64,000 nucleotides of DNA from Paenibacillus sp. V4I7 (GCF_030817275.1 NZ_JAUSZD010000002.1:3162001-3226000), one strand, 5' to 3'; shown: positions 55,348 to 64,000, numbered from the stretch's first letter. The notes: generated from the letters alone by a model not told the origin. Program-made: numbers and translations.

Positions 55348-56258
55348 AACTCATATCAAAGCTCGGCATGAAGCATCGAACCTATGCAGAGCAGAAGGCG
55401 CTGTTGGGATTTCTGTTTGTGCTGCCCTGGCTGCTCGGGTTTATCTTTTTCTTTATTATTCCGCTGGTTAACTCTTTCCGATATAGTCTCAGCAAGATTG
55501 AAGCAAACTCCTCCGGCATGAAAATCAGTTTCATCGGCTTTGAGAACTATATCAATGCTCTGACCGTGAACACAAGCTTTAACCGTACGCTGACGGAGTC
55601 CATCATTAACATGGTTGTTAATGTCCCGTTAATCGTTATATTCAGCTTGTTCCTGGCCGTTCTGCTTAATCAGAAGTTTATTGGCCGCTCCATTGCGCGC
55701 TCCATCTTTTTCCTTCCCGTTATCCTGGCTTCCGGTGTCATTATGACGCTGGAGACATCGAGCCTGGTTCAAGCGGTTAACGATCAGAACCAAGGCTCTG
55801 GCGGTGCTATTCATGCTTTAGGCGCTTATGAGCTGGCGGGACTCATGCTGGATGCAGGCGTGAGTGAGAGTATCGTTAATTATTTGACCAGTGCGGTAGA
55901 GAGAATCTACCAGATCGTCAGTCAATCCGGGGTACAAATTCTGATTTTCCTGGCAGGCATTCAGACCATCTCCCCGCAGCTGTATGAAGCTTCCAAGATG
56001 GAAGGGGCAACAGGCTACGAGGCGTTCTGGAAGATTACCTTCCCGATGCTCAGCCCTCTTATTCTTGTTAATATGATCTATACCATTATTGATTCCTTCT
56101 CCAGGAATGAGATGACGGATCTGATTAAAGAGACGGGGTTTGCCAACTTTGACTTTGGACTAAGCTCGGCAATGGCTTGGCTTTATTTCGTTTCGATTAT
56201 GCTGATCCTGCTCATCAGTTCCTATATCGTTTCCAGGAAGGTCTTCTACCAGGAATAG
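55344..56258 (+). CDS. Second MalF-type sugar ABC permease (304 aa)
   Basis: TTG at 55344 overlaps the previous stop. The protein has six membrane helices, and the EAA loop is YEASKMEGATGYEAFWKITF. A helix-rich extracellular loop near residues 135-180 (AGLMLDAGVSESIVNYLTSA) is longer than in the first permease pair. It forms a second import channel with the next gene. Both pairs may serve different oligosaccharides, or the DUF5696 protein may use this pair. Confidence 0.9.
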   Translation: MKLISKLGMKHRTYAEQKALLGFLFVLPWLLGFIFFFIIPLVNSFRYSLSKIEANSSGMKISFIGFENYINALTVNTSFNRTLTESIINMVVNVPLIVIFSLFLAVLLNQKFIGRSIARSIFFLPVILASGVIMTLETSSLVQAVNDQNQGSGGAIHALGAYELAGLMLDAGVSESIVNYLTSAVERIYQIVSQSGVQILIFLAGIQTISPQLYEASKMEGATGYEAFWKITFPMLSPLILVNMIYTIIDSFSRNEMTDLIKETGFANFDFGLSSAMAWLYFVSIMLILLISSYIVSRKVFYQE

Positions 56259-56274
56259 AAAGAAGGTGATTTCG

Positions 56275-57219
56275 TTGATCATGGCCCGATTGTTATCGAT
56301 TGAAAGCTGGAAGCGCTGGCTTTGGTCGTTCGTTCGACTAGTACTGATTGCCGGACTTTCATTTGTTATCCTGTATCCAATTATTCAAAAAATATCTACC
56401 GCAATAAAAGCAAAAACGGATCTATATTCACCCATTGTCGTTTGGATACCCGAGCATTATTCGTTTGAAAACGTCAAGAACGCCATATCCATCATGGATT
56501 ACTGGAAGACGCTGCTCAATACATTCACGTTGTCGTCAACAACCACGATTCTGACCGCGATATCTTGCGCACTGGCAGGCTATGCGTTCGCAAGATTGAA
56601 GTTCAAGGGCAGTAATCTGCTGTTTGCAGGTGTCATTCTGACCATTATGGTACCGCCAACGACGATACTTATTCCTATGTATCTGAATCTGAAAGACTTC
56701 AGTCTGATGGGCTTGATCCCGCTTATTACGGGGAAATCTGTGAATCTGTTGAATTCCTACTGGCCGTTTATCTTAACATCCATCACGGCAAATTCCTTGA
56801 AAGCCGGATTATATATCTTCATATTCCGGCAGTTCTTCCGGGGAATTCCGAGGGAGGTTGAAGAAGCCGCCTATATAGACGGAGCAGGTGTTGGTCAGAC
56901 GTTCCTGCGGATCATGCTGCCTAACGCGATTCCTTCCATTATAACGGTACTGCTCTTCTCCTTCGTTTGGCAGTGGAATGACAGCTTCTTTACAACAACC
57001 TATCTGACATCGAGCCATGTGATGTCAACGCAGCTGTCGTCCTTGCCTTACAATCTGACTATATTCCTGGGGAATGACGCATTTGCGAAGGATCCGTTCT
57101 ACTTGAGTATGGTGCAGGATACAGGGATTCTGCTTGCTATTCTGCCTCTTATCATTATGTATCTGTTCGTGCAGCGCTACTTCGTCGAAAGTATCGAGCG
57201 GACAGGACTTGTTGGGTAA
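56275..57219 (+). CDS. Second MalG-type sugar ABC permease (about 314 aa)
   Basis: TTG at 56275 is spaced 6 bases from AAGGTGAT; GTG at 56266 overlaps that site and ATG at 56281 is also possible. Six helices are present, and the EAA loop reads EEAAYIDGAGVGQTFLRIML. The C-terminus ends with VQRYFVESIERTGLVG, the usual MalG tail. It completes the second permease pair. An inverted repeat after the gene probably ends the operon or separates it from the xylanase gene. Confidence 0.9.
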   Translation: MIMARLLSIESWKRWLWSFVRLVLIAGLSFVILYPIIQKISTAIKAKTDLYSPIVVWIPEHYSFENVKNAISIMDYWKTLLNTFTLSSTTTILTAISCALAGYAFARLKFKGSNLLFAGVILTIMVPPTTILIPMYLNLKDFSLMGLIPLITGKSVNLLNSYWPFILTSITANSLKAGLYIFIFRQFFRGIPREVEEAAYIDGAGVGQTFLRIMLPNAIPSIITVLLFSFVWQWNDSFFTTTYLTSSHVMSTQLSSLPYNLTIFLGNDAFAKDPFYLSMVQDTGILLAILPLIIMYLFVQRYFVESIERTGLVG

Positions 57220-57233
57220 TTGGGCTCGCGATT

Positions 57234-57275
57234 CACCTGGTGAGAACTTGCTGGTCACAGCATTCTCACTAGGTG
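57234..57275 (+). terminator. Hairpin after the transport operon
   Basis: The arms CACCTGGTGAGAA (57234-57246) and TTCTCACTAGGTG (57263-57275) pair over 13 positions with one mismatch, followed by a T-rich stretch. Confidence 0.65.
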
Positions 57276-57305
57276 TTTCTTATTTCACAAGAAGGCGGGT
57301 TTCTT

Positions 57306-58160
57306 ATGCTGCAAGTGCGGAAGAAAGTTTTTTTCACTATTATCCTCTCAGTGGCTCTCCTCGCTGTAATCATAATAATGCTGGCGTTGAACAAATCCGG
57401 AGAAACCGGTCAGACCACAGAGGATCCTGTTCAAACAACGCATCAAACAGAATCAACAGCACCACAAGAGCCGGAACGCAGTACGGAGCCATCGAAGCAG
57501 CCGGCTGAAGCCGTAGTGCCTTCTGTGCAGATGGATTTACCGTTGCTGGCGGAAACTTTCAAGAATGATTTTTCCATTGGAGCTGCCCTGGAGCCGAACC
57601 AGACGAGCGGATTATCGGCAGATCTGATGAAGAAGCAAGTGAATATGCTAGTCGCCGAAAATGCGATGAAGCCGGCTTCTATCCAACCGGTAGAGGGACA
57701 TTTCAATTGGGATCAGGCGGATCAGATTGTAGCTTTCACCAAGGAGAATGGCATGGCTGTCCGCTTCCATACGCTTGTATGGCACAACCAGTACCGGATT
57801 GGTTCTTTCTGGACGCGAATGGCAAACCGATGGTGGATGAGACCGATGCCAAAAAGCGGGAAGCGAATAAGAAGCTTCTGCTGGACCGACTGGATGCTCA
57901 TATCCGGGCCATTGTTAGTCGCTACAAGGAGGATATTAAATATTGGGATGTTGTTAATGAAGTTATTGAGCCTTCTGATCCAGAAGGCATGCGGAACAGC
58001 AACTGGTATAAAATTACGGGAACCGATTATATTGCGACAGCCTTCCGTGCTGCAAGGGAGGCGGGCGGACCCGGGATTAAGCTGTATATTAACGATTATG
58101 GAACGGATGACCCGAAGAAGCGGAACCGTCTGTATGAACTGGTGAAAGAGATGCTCGATT
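57306..58160 (+). pseudogene. Membrane-anchored GH10 xylanase, frameshifted and 3'-truncated
   Basis: ATG at 57306 starts a membrane anchor (KVFFTIILSVALLAVIIIML) and a Thr/Glu/Pro linker to about residue 75. A GH10 start follows (FKNDFSIGAALEPNQTSGL, NMLVAENAMKPASIQPVEG, FHTLVWHNQ). Near 57791 one base is missing and the next frame continues PDWFFLDANGKPM and IKYWDVVNEVIEP with the acid/base Glu, then LYINDYGTDD. The match ends at about 58160 with KEMLDY, so the nucleophile half is lost to unrelated DNA. Anchored GH10 enzymes next to transporters would cut oligosaccharides at the membrane before import. Confidence 0.83.
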
Positions 58161-58914
58161 ATAGAGGTTTTCTATGTGTCTATCTATTCGGGGCAGGGTC
58201 ACCTTCAACGATAAGGGTAATCAGTCGAACCTTCGTTTGTTCCGGTAAGTTCTTGTTTTCCAAGACTTTCTGAATGTCGTGAAGACCAAGTTCCATACAC
58301 TTTGCAGTTGCTTTGTTCAAAGTAACAACCCCTTAGCCCTACACTATATAGCCAACTGAACGGTCAAAAGTTGGCTAGTTGTTTGTTGGGAATATAGACC
58401 AACGTAATTCCAACAGGTACAGCGGCAGGATATCGGTAAGCCGCCGCTATATCACCTATGTGCAATTTCGGGTAATTCCTATGTGCAACTAAACAATATC
58501 CAAAGTAAATAAAAAACAGGTTCGGCAAATGTCCCAAACGTTGTTCCCGTCCAACATTGCTTGGTGTAAGTCAAACCAACGTGAAGGGGAACGTGGAGCA
58601 ATGAATCTGGTATACACGGAAGACCGGATTGGGAAACGTTCAACGTATGGACAGGGGAAGTTACCGTTGCTGAACCGTTTACAGGGGAATTGGTGAAGAA
58701 GAAGCTTTCAGACCTTCCAGAAGCAGACCGGAAACGGATTGAAGGGTATGTTGCTTGGGTAGCAGAAGACAAAGCCCTGAATCCAACGAAGTACAAAAAC
58801 GGAAGCAGCTGCCCAAAACCAATTGGTTGTTTCGTAAGCGTCAAACTCTCCACACCTTCAACTACTAACCTAGCTATGAGATCATGAGATTAACCTGAAT
58901 ACGGAGGGTAACTC
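58161..58914. other. Gene-free relic region before the IS66 element
   Basis: No intact gene is visible. On the minus strand, 58172-58320 reads KATAKCMELGLHDIQKVLEN and TKVRLITLIVEGDPAPNR then a stop, a plausible C-terminus of an unknown gene. On the plus strand, 58600-58800 has a readable frame without start (DWETFNVWTGEVTVAEPFTG, PEADRKRIEGYVAWVAEDKA) of unknown family. A hairpin AGCCAACT/AGTTGGCT lies near 58350-58376. The left end of the IS66 element may lie near 58436, but the repeat could not be paired. Confidence 0.4.
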
Positions 58915-59259
58915 ATGAATGCCAAAGAACAACGCAGACAAGATTGGCACACACGTATCGAAGCCTATCGGGCAAGTGGCCTCACGATGAAAGCTTGGTG
59001 CTACGCAAATCATTGTTCTGTCGAACAATTGAAATATTGGCTGTACAAAATAAAGCGTGTATCATCCTCAGCTACTCCAGATCCAAAGACTTCTCCCGTA
59101 CAGTTTGTACCTCTTGCCACCACTGTAGATCCACCTGGCAGCGTTTCTCCTGCTCCTTCTCTAATCCTTCATATCGGTGAAGCTAGTATCGAGCTTCATT
59201 CCGGCTTTGACCCAATGCTTTTGCGCGAAGTGATTCACGCGCTTACTTCACCATGCTGA
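58915..59259 (+). CDS. IS66 accessory protein TnpA (114 aa)
   Basis: GGAGGGTAACTC precedes the ATG. The N-terminal half is a helix-turn-helix domain typical of IS66 TnpA (WHTRIEAYRASGLTMKAWCY, CSVEQLKYWLYKIKR). The second half is a Pro/Ser-rich linker and a short strand pair. TnpA is needed for IS66 movement, though its exact task is unclear. Its stop overlaps the tnpB start by a few bases, so the two are translationally coupled. Confidence 0.88.
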   Translation: MNAKEQRRQDWHTRIEAYRASGLTMKAWCYANHCSVEQLKYWLYKIKRVSSSATPDPKTSPVQFVPLATTVDPPGSVSPAPSLILHIGEASIELHSGFDPMLLREVIHALTSPC

Positions 59260-59606
59260 CCTTTCCAAGCAATCAGCGTGTGTTTCTTGCTTGTGGTTCC
59301 ACCGATCTGCGCAAGTCGATCGACGGACTTGCTGCCATCGTTCAGGAAAGCTTTGGTCTGAATCCGTTCTCCTCCTGCTTATTCGTATTCTGTAACCGGG
59401 CATGCAACAAGCTCAAAATTCTATATTGGGATCACAATGGGTTCTGGCTTTACTATCGCCGCCTAGAACGTGGCAGATTTCAATGGCCTGCAGGCAAGGA
59501 AGAAGTAGTAGCCATTTCCAGCAGGGAGCTTCGCTGGCTGCTGGATGGTCTTTCACTTAGCCAGCGGCAAGCCCATCCCAAGGTTAATGCCGTTACCGTC
59601 ATTTAG
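59253..59606 (+). CDS. IS66 accessory protein TnpB (117 aa)
   Basis: The start overlaps tnpA. VFLACGSTDLRKSIDGLAAI, SSCLFVFCNRACNKLKILYW and GFWLYYRRLERGRFQWP are the standard IS66 Orf2 motifs. The family has about 115-120 residues, so the gene is complete. It acts with TnpA and TnpC in transposition. Confidence 0.92.
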   Translation: MLTFPSNQRVFLACGSTDLRKSIDGLAAIVQESFGLNPFSSCLFVFCNRACNKLKILYWDHNGFWLYYRRLERGRFQWPAGKEEVVAISSRELRWLLDGLSLSQRQAHPKVNAVTVI

Positions 59607-59676
59607 ACACATCTTTGTAATCATTTCGTCATAGGCACTTACAGGGATTGGGTTTTTTCTATCTAATGAGTAAAGT

Positions 59677-61231
59677 ATGGAAAAACATGCAGATACGCCA
59701 ACCATCGAATCCCTACAACAACAAATCATCGAACTATCGGCCAAGCTCAAATGGTACGAAGAGCAGTTCCGCTTAGCACAGAAGAAGCGTTTCGGTGCTT
59801 CCAGCGAGCAGACGCATCCGGATCAATTAGAACTCCCGTTGTTCAACATAGCCGAAATGATTGCAGCACCTGCTGGTGAAGAGCCGCGGTCTGAACAAAT
59901 TACCTACGAGCGGCGCAAATCATCCGGCAAGCGAACAGAGGATCTCTCCAAGCTTCCAGTAGAAACAATCACCTATTCACTGGAGGAAGGCGAGCAAGTA
60001 TGTGCGTGCTGCGGTGGGTTCCTTCACGAGATGAGTACAGAGACGCGCAATGAAATTGCCGTTGTACCGCCACAAGTGAAGGTCATCCGTCACGTGCGAA
60101 ATGTGTATGCCTGCCGTCATTGTGAACGTGAAGATATTGAAACCCCGATCGTCACAGCTGCGATGCCAAAACCTGTTTATCCGGGAAGTTTGGCATCACC
60201 GTCGAGCATGGCTTACGTTATGAGCCAGAAATACGTCGACAGCTTGCCGTTATACCGGCAAGAGCAGCATTTCGCGCGTCTTGGATATACGTTATCTCGT
60301 CAGACGATGGCCAATTGGATGATCTATGGTGCACAGAAATGGCTCAATGCCATTGGTCTCCGTGATGAAAGCATATCTGCTAAGGCAGGATGTGCTTCAT
60401 GCAGATGAGACGACGCTACAGGTGCTGCGTGAGCCTGGGAAGTCTGCTCAATCGTCCTCGTATTTGTGGCTGTATCGCACCGGACGCGGTGTAGCGCCGG
60501 CGGTCATCTACGATTACCAGAAGACACGTGGCGGCGAGCATCCACAAATCTTCTTATCCGGGTTCAAAGGTTACCTGCATGTCGATGGTTATGCGGGCTA
60601 TCATAAGGTTGCTGGTGTGACTCTTGTGGGGTGCTGGGCACATGCGCGGCGTAAATACGATGAAGCGTTGAAAGCAGCCCCGCCAGCGACGAGAGGTAAC
60701 AAGGATTCGGTAGCTAGTCAAGGACTGGCTTACTGCAATGCTCTCTTCGCCATTGAGCGCGAGCTGAAGGATGCTTCGCCAGAAGAACGATATGCCGAGC
60801 GAAAGAAGCGAAGCCTTCCGATCCTGGAGGCTTATTCGGTATGGCTCAAGCAACAGCGCTCTCAAACACTGCCGAAGAGTCTGGTTGGAAAAGCGATTGC
60901 TTACAGCCTGAATCAGTGGGAGAAATTGACTGCCTTCCTGAAGGATGGTCGGCTCGAGATCGATAATAATCGCAGTGAGCGCTCGATCAAGCCATTCGTA
61001 ATCGGGAGAAAGAACTGGTTATTTGCGAATACGCCTCGCGGCGCGAAGGCAAGTGCGGCGATCTACAGCGTCATCGAGACGGCGAAGGAAAACGGACTTC
61101 TTCCATTTCAATATTTAAAGTACCTGTTCGAGCAGCTTCCGCAGCTTCCGGATTCACAAAATCCAGAGGCGCTCGAGCCTTATTTGCCATGGTCATCTAT
61201 GCTTCCGATTACTTGTCGCGTTATGGGATAG
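59677..61231 (+). pseudogene. IS66 transposase TnpC, frameshifted
   Basis: The first frame (59677-60408) has the helical leader (LQQQIIELSAKLKWYEEQF), the zinc-binding region (CACCGGFLHEMS and CRHCERED) and the start of the DDE domain (SMAYVMSQKYVDSLPLYRQE). Near 60345 the frame changes, and the rest (60326-61231 frame) gives VSVMKAYLLRQDVLHADETT with the first Asp, YLHVDGYAGYHKV and NNRSERSIKPFVIGRKNWLF with the Glu. One indel divides an otherwise complete transposase of about 515 residues. The C-terminal end is close to normal. Confidence 0.88.
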
Positions 61232-61437
61232 GTATCGCAAAAAATATATGTCGAGCGAGTTCGATGCGCATCCGAATGGTAAAGCGGGATCTGCTATTGC
61301 CTCGGCTTTCTTGGCATGGTATTGAATGGGAGTTGCTTAAAAATACGCCGTTTTTTCATGTCTTTATCGTGCTATTCTATATAATATGAAGGGTACTTAA
61401 TAATCAAACGATGACTTATAATCAATCAGAAAGCAGA

Positions 61438-61454
61438 AATCTATACGCTTTCAA
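61438..61454 (-). promoter_or_regulatory. Near-match cre site before the GH5 gene
   Basis: On the minus strand TTGAAAGCGTATAGATT differs from the extended cre consensus at one key position. It lies about 30 bases before the GH5 start, where CcpA control would be expected. Confidence 0.4.
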
Positions 61455-61481
61455 AGAAAAATTAATAAAGGAGACTAGTTG

Positions 61482-63344
61482 ATGAAAACAAGTAAAAAGT
61501 CGCGTGGATTCACCAAATCAATCATTTCCTTATGTAAGTCAGCTTCACTTCTGCTGATGGCCGCCGCGTTGACAGTAAGCATGGGCTCTTCGTTGACGGC
61601 GATCCCCGATAAGGCATTCGCAGAGGATTCGACCGGAAGCGAAGCAACGGCCGAAATGCGAGAGATCACAACAATGGAGCTTGTCAAAGAAATGGGAATC
61701 GGCATTAATTTGGGCAACACGCTTGAAGCCACAGGCAGCTGGATTAATGGCACCAGTGTTACAAATTATGAAACTGCCTGGGGCAGTCCCGTTATTACGG
61801 AGGAAATGATTAAAGGTTATGCAAACGAAGGTTTTGGCGTCCTTCGAATTCCCGTAGCGTGGTCAAATATGATGGGCGAGGATTACACAATCAATCCTAG
61901 TTATCTGGCCCGGGCAAAAGAAGTTGTGGATTGGGCACTGGATAGCGGTATGTATGTTATTCTGAATATTCATTGGGACGGCGGCTGGTTTGAGAAATTT
62001 CCGTCAGAAAAAGAAGAAACTATGTACAAATATACACGCATATGGACACAACTGACAGAAGCTTTTAAAAACTATGACGATCATCTGATGTTCGAGTCTT
62101 TCAATGAAGAAGGCATATGGCCTGATTTATATGACTTTCACAGCGGTACCGAAGCCAAAGTCGGCGGCAGGGAAGAAGCCTATGCGTTGCTAAACGAGAT
62201 CAATCAGACATTTGTAGATATTGTACGTGGTTCTGGAGGCAACAATGAACGGCGACATCTGTTGGTTGGCGGTTATGTAACCGATTTTGAGAAGACCGTT
62301 GATGAACTCTATAAGCTGCCAAACGATCCTCAAAATCGCTGTGCAGTATCGGTCCATTATTACACTCCTGTAACATTCGCCCTCATAGAAGAGGATGTGA
62401 GTTGGGGAACAGCGCGTACGGAGTGGGGAACAGATGAAGACTTCGCCGAGCTAAACAGGCTCATGGATATGGTGAAAACACGTTTCATCGACAATGGTAT
62501 CCCCGTTATCATGGGGGAGTTTGGTGTAGCTACAAAAAATAAGACGCAAGAAATGATACGGCTCTATCTTTCGTCGGTGAACAGTGCCGCATATTCCCGA
62601 GGAATTACCCCGGTTTTATGGGATGTTACAAATCTACATTACAACCGAGATATATTTGAAATGAATGATAAGGTGCTGCTTGAGCAGCTTATGGCTGTCA
62701 AGGCGAATTCGGCTCCAACCGCCTCGATCACCTCGTATCAGGATGGCCAGGCAATCAATCTGAATAGTCCGCAAATTAACTGGACGTTCCTTGACGCCGA
62801 CGATGCGGATGTTCAAGCCGCCTATCAGGTTCAAGCTTCCAGCAACGATTGGGAGACGGTTGATGTGGACAGCGGCGAACTGGCGGGCGCATCCGGTTCA
62901 TACACCTTGAATGGATTGGCGGACGGAGATTGGTCGATCAGGGTTCGTGCGAAGGATAATCGGGGCGCCTGGTCGGAGTGGGCGTACAGAAGCTTGACCA
63001 TAGATACGGTTGCTCCTGTTCTGAATGTTGTCCTGGATAAGGAAACATTGTGGCCGGCCAACAACCGTTTGGTCAAGGTAACGGCAACCGTTGAAACCGG
63101 GGATGAGCTCTCTCAGGTGGAATTGCTGTCCATTACGCCGAGCGTAGCCGTTGGCAGCTATGAATCCATGGTACAAGAAGCCGATTTCGGCACATTCGAT
63201 ACGGAATTCAAGCTGTTGGCCAAAAAAGCAAAAGGTAAAGAGCCTCTAGTTTATACAATAACTTATAAAGCGATAGATCAAGCAGGGAATGTTACGGAAG
63301 CAGATGTCACCGTTACGGTTCCCCATGATCAGTCAGGAAAATAA
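61482..63344 (+). CDS. Secreted GH5 endoglucanase with C-terminal beta domains (620 aa)
   Basis: ATG at 61482 is spaced about 8 bases from AAAGGAG. The signal peptide ends near residue 47 (DKAFA). Residues 60-405 are a GH5 barrel, best fitting subfamily 4: GIGINLGNTLEATGSWI, FGVLRIPVAWSNMM, acid/base Glu209 in FESFNEEG, VHYYTPVTFAL and nucleophile Glu346 in VIMGEFG. Residues 410-515 resemble a fibronectin-type domain (YTLNGLADGDWSIRVRAKDN), and 515-620 a further beta domain with TLWPANNRLVKVTATV, common in Paenibacillus secreted proteins. It should cut beta-1,4-glucans or xyloglucan outside the cell. The gene looks complete and has its own terminator. Confidence 0.9.
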   Translation: MKTSKKSRGFTKSIISLCKSASLLLMAAALTVSMGSSLTAIPDKAFAEDSTGSEATAEMREITTMELVKEMGIGINLGNTLEATGSWINGTSVTNYETAWGSPVITEEMIKGYANEGFGVLRIPVAWSNMMGEDYTINPSYLARAKEVVDWALDSGMYVILNIHWDGGWFEKFPSEKEETMYKYTRIWTQLTEAFKNYDDHLMFESFNEEGIWPDLYDFHSGTEAKVGGREEAYALLNEINQTFVDIVRGSGGNNERRHLLVGGYVTDFEKTVDELYKLPNDPQNRCAVSVHYYTPVTFALIEEDVSWGTARTEWGTDEDFAELNRLMDMVKTRFIDNGIPVIMGEFGVATKNKTQEMIRLYLSSVNSAAYSRGITPVLWDVTNLHYNRDIFEMNDKVLLEQLMAVKANSAPTASITSYQDGQAINLNSPQINWTFLDADDADVQAAYQVQASSNDWETVDVDSGELAGASGSYTLNGLADGDWSIRVRAKDNRGAWSEWAYRSLTIDTVAPVLNVVLDKETLWPANNRLVKVTATVETGDELSQVELLSITPSVAVGSYESMVQEADFGTFDTEFKLLAKKAKGKEPLVYTITYKAIDQAGNVTEADVTVTVPHDQSGK

Positions 63345-63365
63345 ATAAGCATCTTCAGGAACTGG

Positions 63366-63395
63366 ATACCTCCGACCGGAGTGGTTCGGAGGTAT
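63366..63395 (+). terminator. Terminator-like hairpin after the GH5 gene
   Basis: The 10-bp arms ATACCTCCGA (63366-63375) and TCGGAGGTAT (63386-63395) are perfect, followed by TTTC. Confidence 0.7.
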
Positions 63396-63409
63396 TTCAG
63401 GTAAAATGT

Positions 63410-63590
63410 CTATATTATGTGTAGTCCAGCATGGAAAAGACAACAGATTCTTGTGTCCAAAAGTGGTACTCGCCAATGGTGTTCTTCTGCTGGATCGTGG
63501 CCATATCTCGTACGGCTTGTTCATCCATCAACTGCCGATAGATGTCGCAATACTCAGCTGCCTGCCTAGTCCGAATCATAAGAAGAGCAA
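63410..63590 (-). pseudogene. Short unidentified coding relic
   Basis: The minus strand reads YMVALLMIRTRQAAEYCDIY, then RDMATIQQKNTIGEYHFWTQ and FSMLDYT, with good codon texture but no start or family I can name. It is cut on the right by the next relic. Confidence 0.35.
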
Positions 63591-63594
63591 CCAT

Positions 63595-63755
63595 GTAACG
63601 GTAAGAGAGAAATTGAAATATCTGCTATGGAGTTTGCCGAATCAACAGGATTACTCGAAGCCTGATCCGGAAACCAAGGAATGCATGAAGTATATTCCTG
63701 CAGGCGGGAATTTTACAGACATTCCGTCCGAATTCCGACCGAGATCCGTTCACGA
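63595..63755 (+). pseudogene. Fragment resembling a DNA cytosine methyltransferase
   Basis: The plus strand reads VREKLKYLLWSLPNQQDYSK and MKYIPAGGNFTDIPSEF. The segment with IPAGGN-x-x-D-IP resembles the target-recognition side of Dcm-type enzymes. No other methyltransferase motif is present. It runs in frame into the GNAT gene part. Confidence 0.4.
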
Positions 63756-63759
63756 TCAA

Positions 63760-64000
63760 ATGGACTCACCAAGGACTGCTTTAATTTGGAGCAAGGGAAT
63801 GAAGGGATTTTACCTTATTGGTGACCACAACAATTATGCTTTTATCAACGAGCTTGATCACTTTTTAACAAAGAGTATCACGCCAAGGATGAGGGAACTC
63901 GGCATGGACTATTTCGAAGTTTCAGGCCATCACGATAAGTGGAACTTGGAATCGTTATTTGCCTCAAGGACACTTCAGCAATGGGATCAACTCGTTTTTG
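63760..64000 (+). CDS. GNAT-type N-acetyltransferase (PF12746/ZmaR-like), partial at the window edge
   Basis: From ATG at 63760 the frame reads MDSPRTALIWSKGMKGFYLI, then FINELDHFLTKSITPRMREL and FEVSGHHDKWNLESLFASRT, and leaves the window. This agrees with the first half of the GNAT group that includes the zwittermicin-resistance type acetyltransferases. The usual 30-40 residues before the MDSP motif are not seen: the frame upstream matches a different family, so the gene is probably 5'-truncated. No ribosome site precedes the ATG. Confidence 0.6.
   Translation, partial: MDSPRTALIWSKGMKGFYLIGDHNNYAFINELDHFLTKSITPRMRELGMDYFEVSGHHDKWNLESLFASRTLQQWDQLVF

Larger units (their letters stand above)
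58915..61231 (+). mobile_element. IS66-family element (tnpA, tnpB, tnpC)
   Basis: Three genes in the order tnpA-tnpB-tnpC are typical of IS66. The coordinates given are those of the coding part; the true ends were not found. The third gene is broken, so the element is probably inactive. Confidence 0.8.

Noticed and set aside
58479..58853. 124-codon open frame on the minus strand before IS66
   Set aside because: Composition is not protein-like and the plus strand has better coding texture.
1..64000. tRNA or rRNA genes
   Set aside because: I looked for cloverleaf-type and rRNA-like sequences and saw none that I could support.

Overview
The window looks like a chromosomal segment of a xylan-degrading, endospore-type Firmicute, most probably Paenibacillus. 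The evidence is family content, not a database match. It holds YesM/YesN-type two-component pairs next to LplA-type sugar-binding lipoproteins, GH10 xylanases with CBM22 and CBM9 modules, several GH43 enzymes, a FIMAH domain, a DUF5696/YIP1/NHL transport cluster, strong AGGAGG-type ribosome sites, and many TTG and GTG starts.

Layout. Bases 1-9650 are AT-rich accessory DNA. They hold small secreted proteins, two metzincin-type metalloprotease genes each paired with a small exported protein, a decayed glnS, a broken IS3-family element, a TniQ/TnsD relic, and two families of about 20-bp repeats that resemble transposon ends. Bases 9919-15480 hold an ECF41-type sigma factor, a peptidase relic, a drug-resistance module (MFS exporter, HxlR regulator, NIPSNAP protein, quinone/NADPH reductase) with two near-identical promoter-operators, and small unknown genes. 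A nonsense-mutated IS110-family element and a mosaic of gene fragments follow (15692-18110).

Bases 18336-30890 are a first xylan locus: solute-binding lipoprotein, sensor kinase, AraC-type response regulator, a GH43 arabinofuranohydrolase with a CBM6-like tail, a broken AraC regulator, a broken GH27, two GH43 beta-xylosidases and a frameshifted cytoplasmic GH10. A MacB-like export system (31090-36657) follows; one of its ATPases carries an AbrB-like tail. Next come a secreted modular GH10 that has lost its C-terminus, a GH43 collapsed onto a FIMAH domain, an intact-looking IS1182-family element, and DUF1980 and RHS fragments.

Bases 43376-57219 are a second transport locus preceded by a strong catabolite-repression (cre) site. 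It has an AraC-type response regulator, a solute-binding lipoprotein, a membrane-anchored protein fusing carbohydrate-binding-like domains to a solute-binding domain, two permease pairs, an NHL-propeller/TPR protein, a YIP1-like protein and a DUF5696 lipoprotein. No ATPase is encoded in the locus, so a shared MsmX-type ATPase is likely. A broken membrane-anchored GH10, an IS66-family element, a secreted GH5 endoglucanase and a partial GNAT gene end the window.

Together the intact genes suggest extracellular cutting of xylan and beta-glucan, capture and import of oligosaccharides, and cytoplasmic trimming by GH43 enzymes under two-component and carbon-catabolite control. A striking number of genes are broken by frameshifts, deletions or IS-linked joins. 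Some single-base frameshifts could be sequencing errors, but the deletions, fusions and nonsense codons are unlikely to be.
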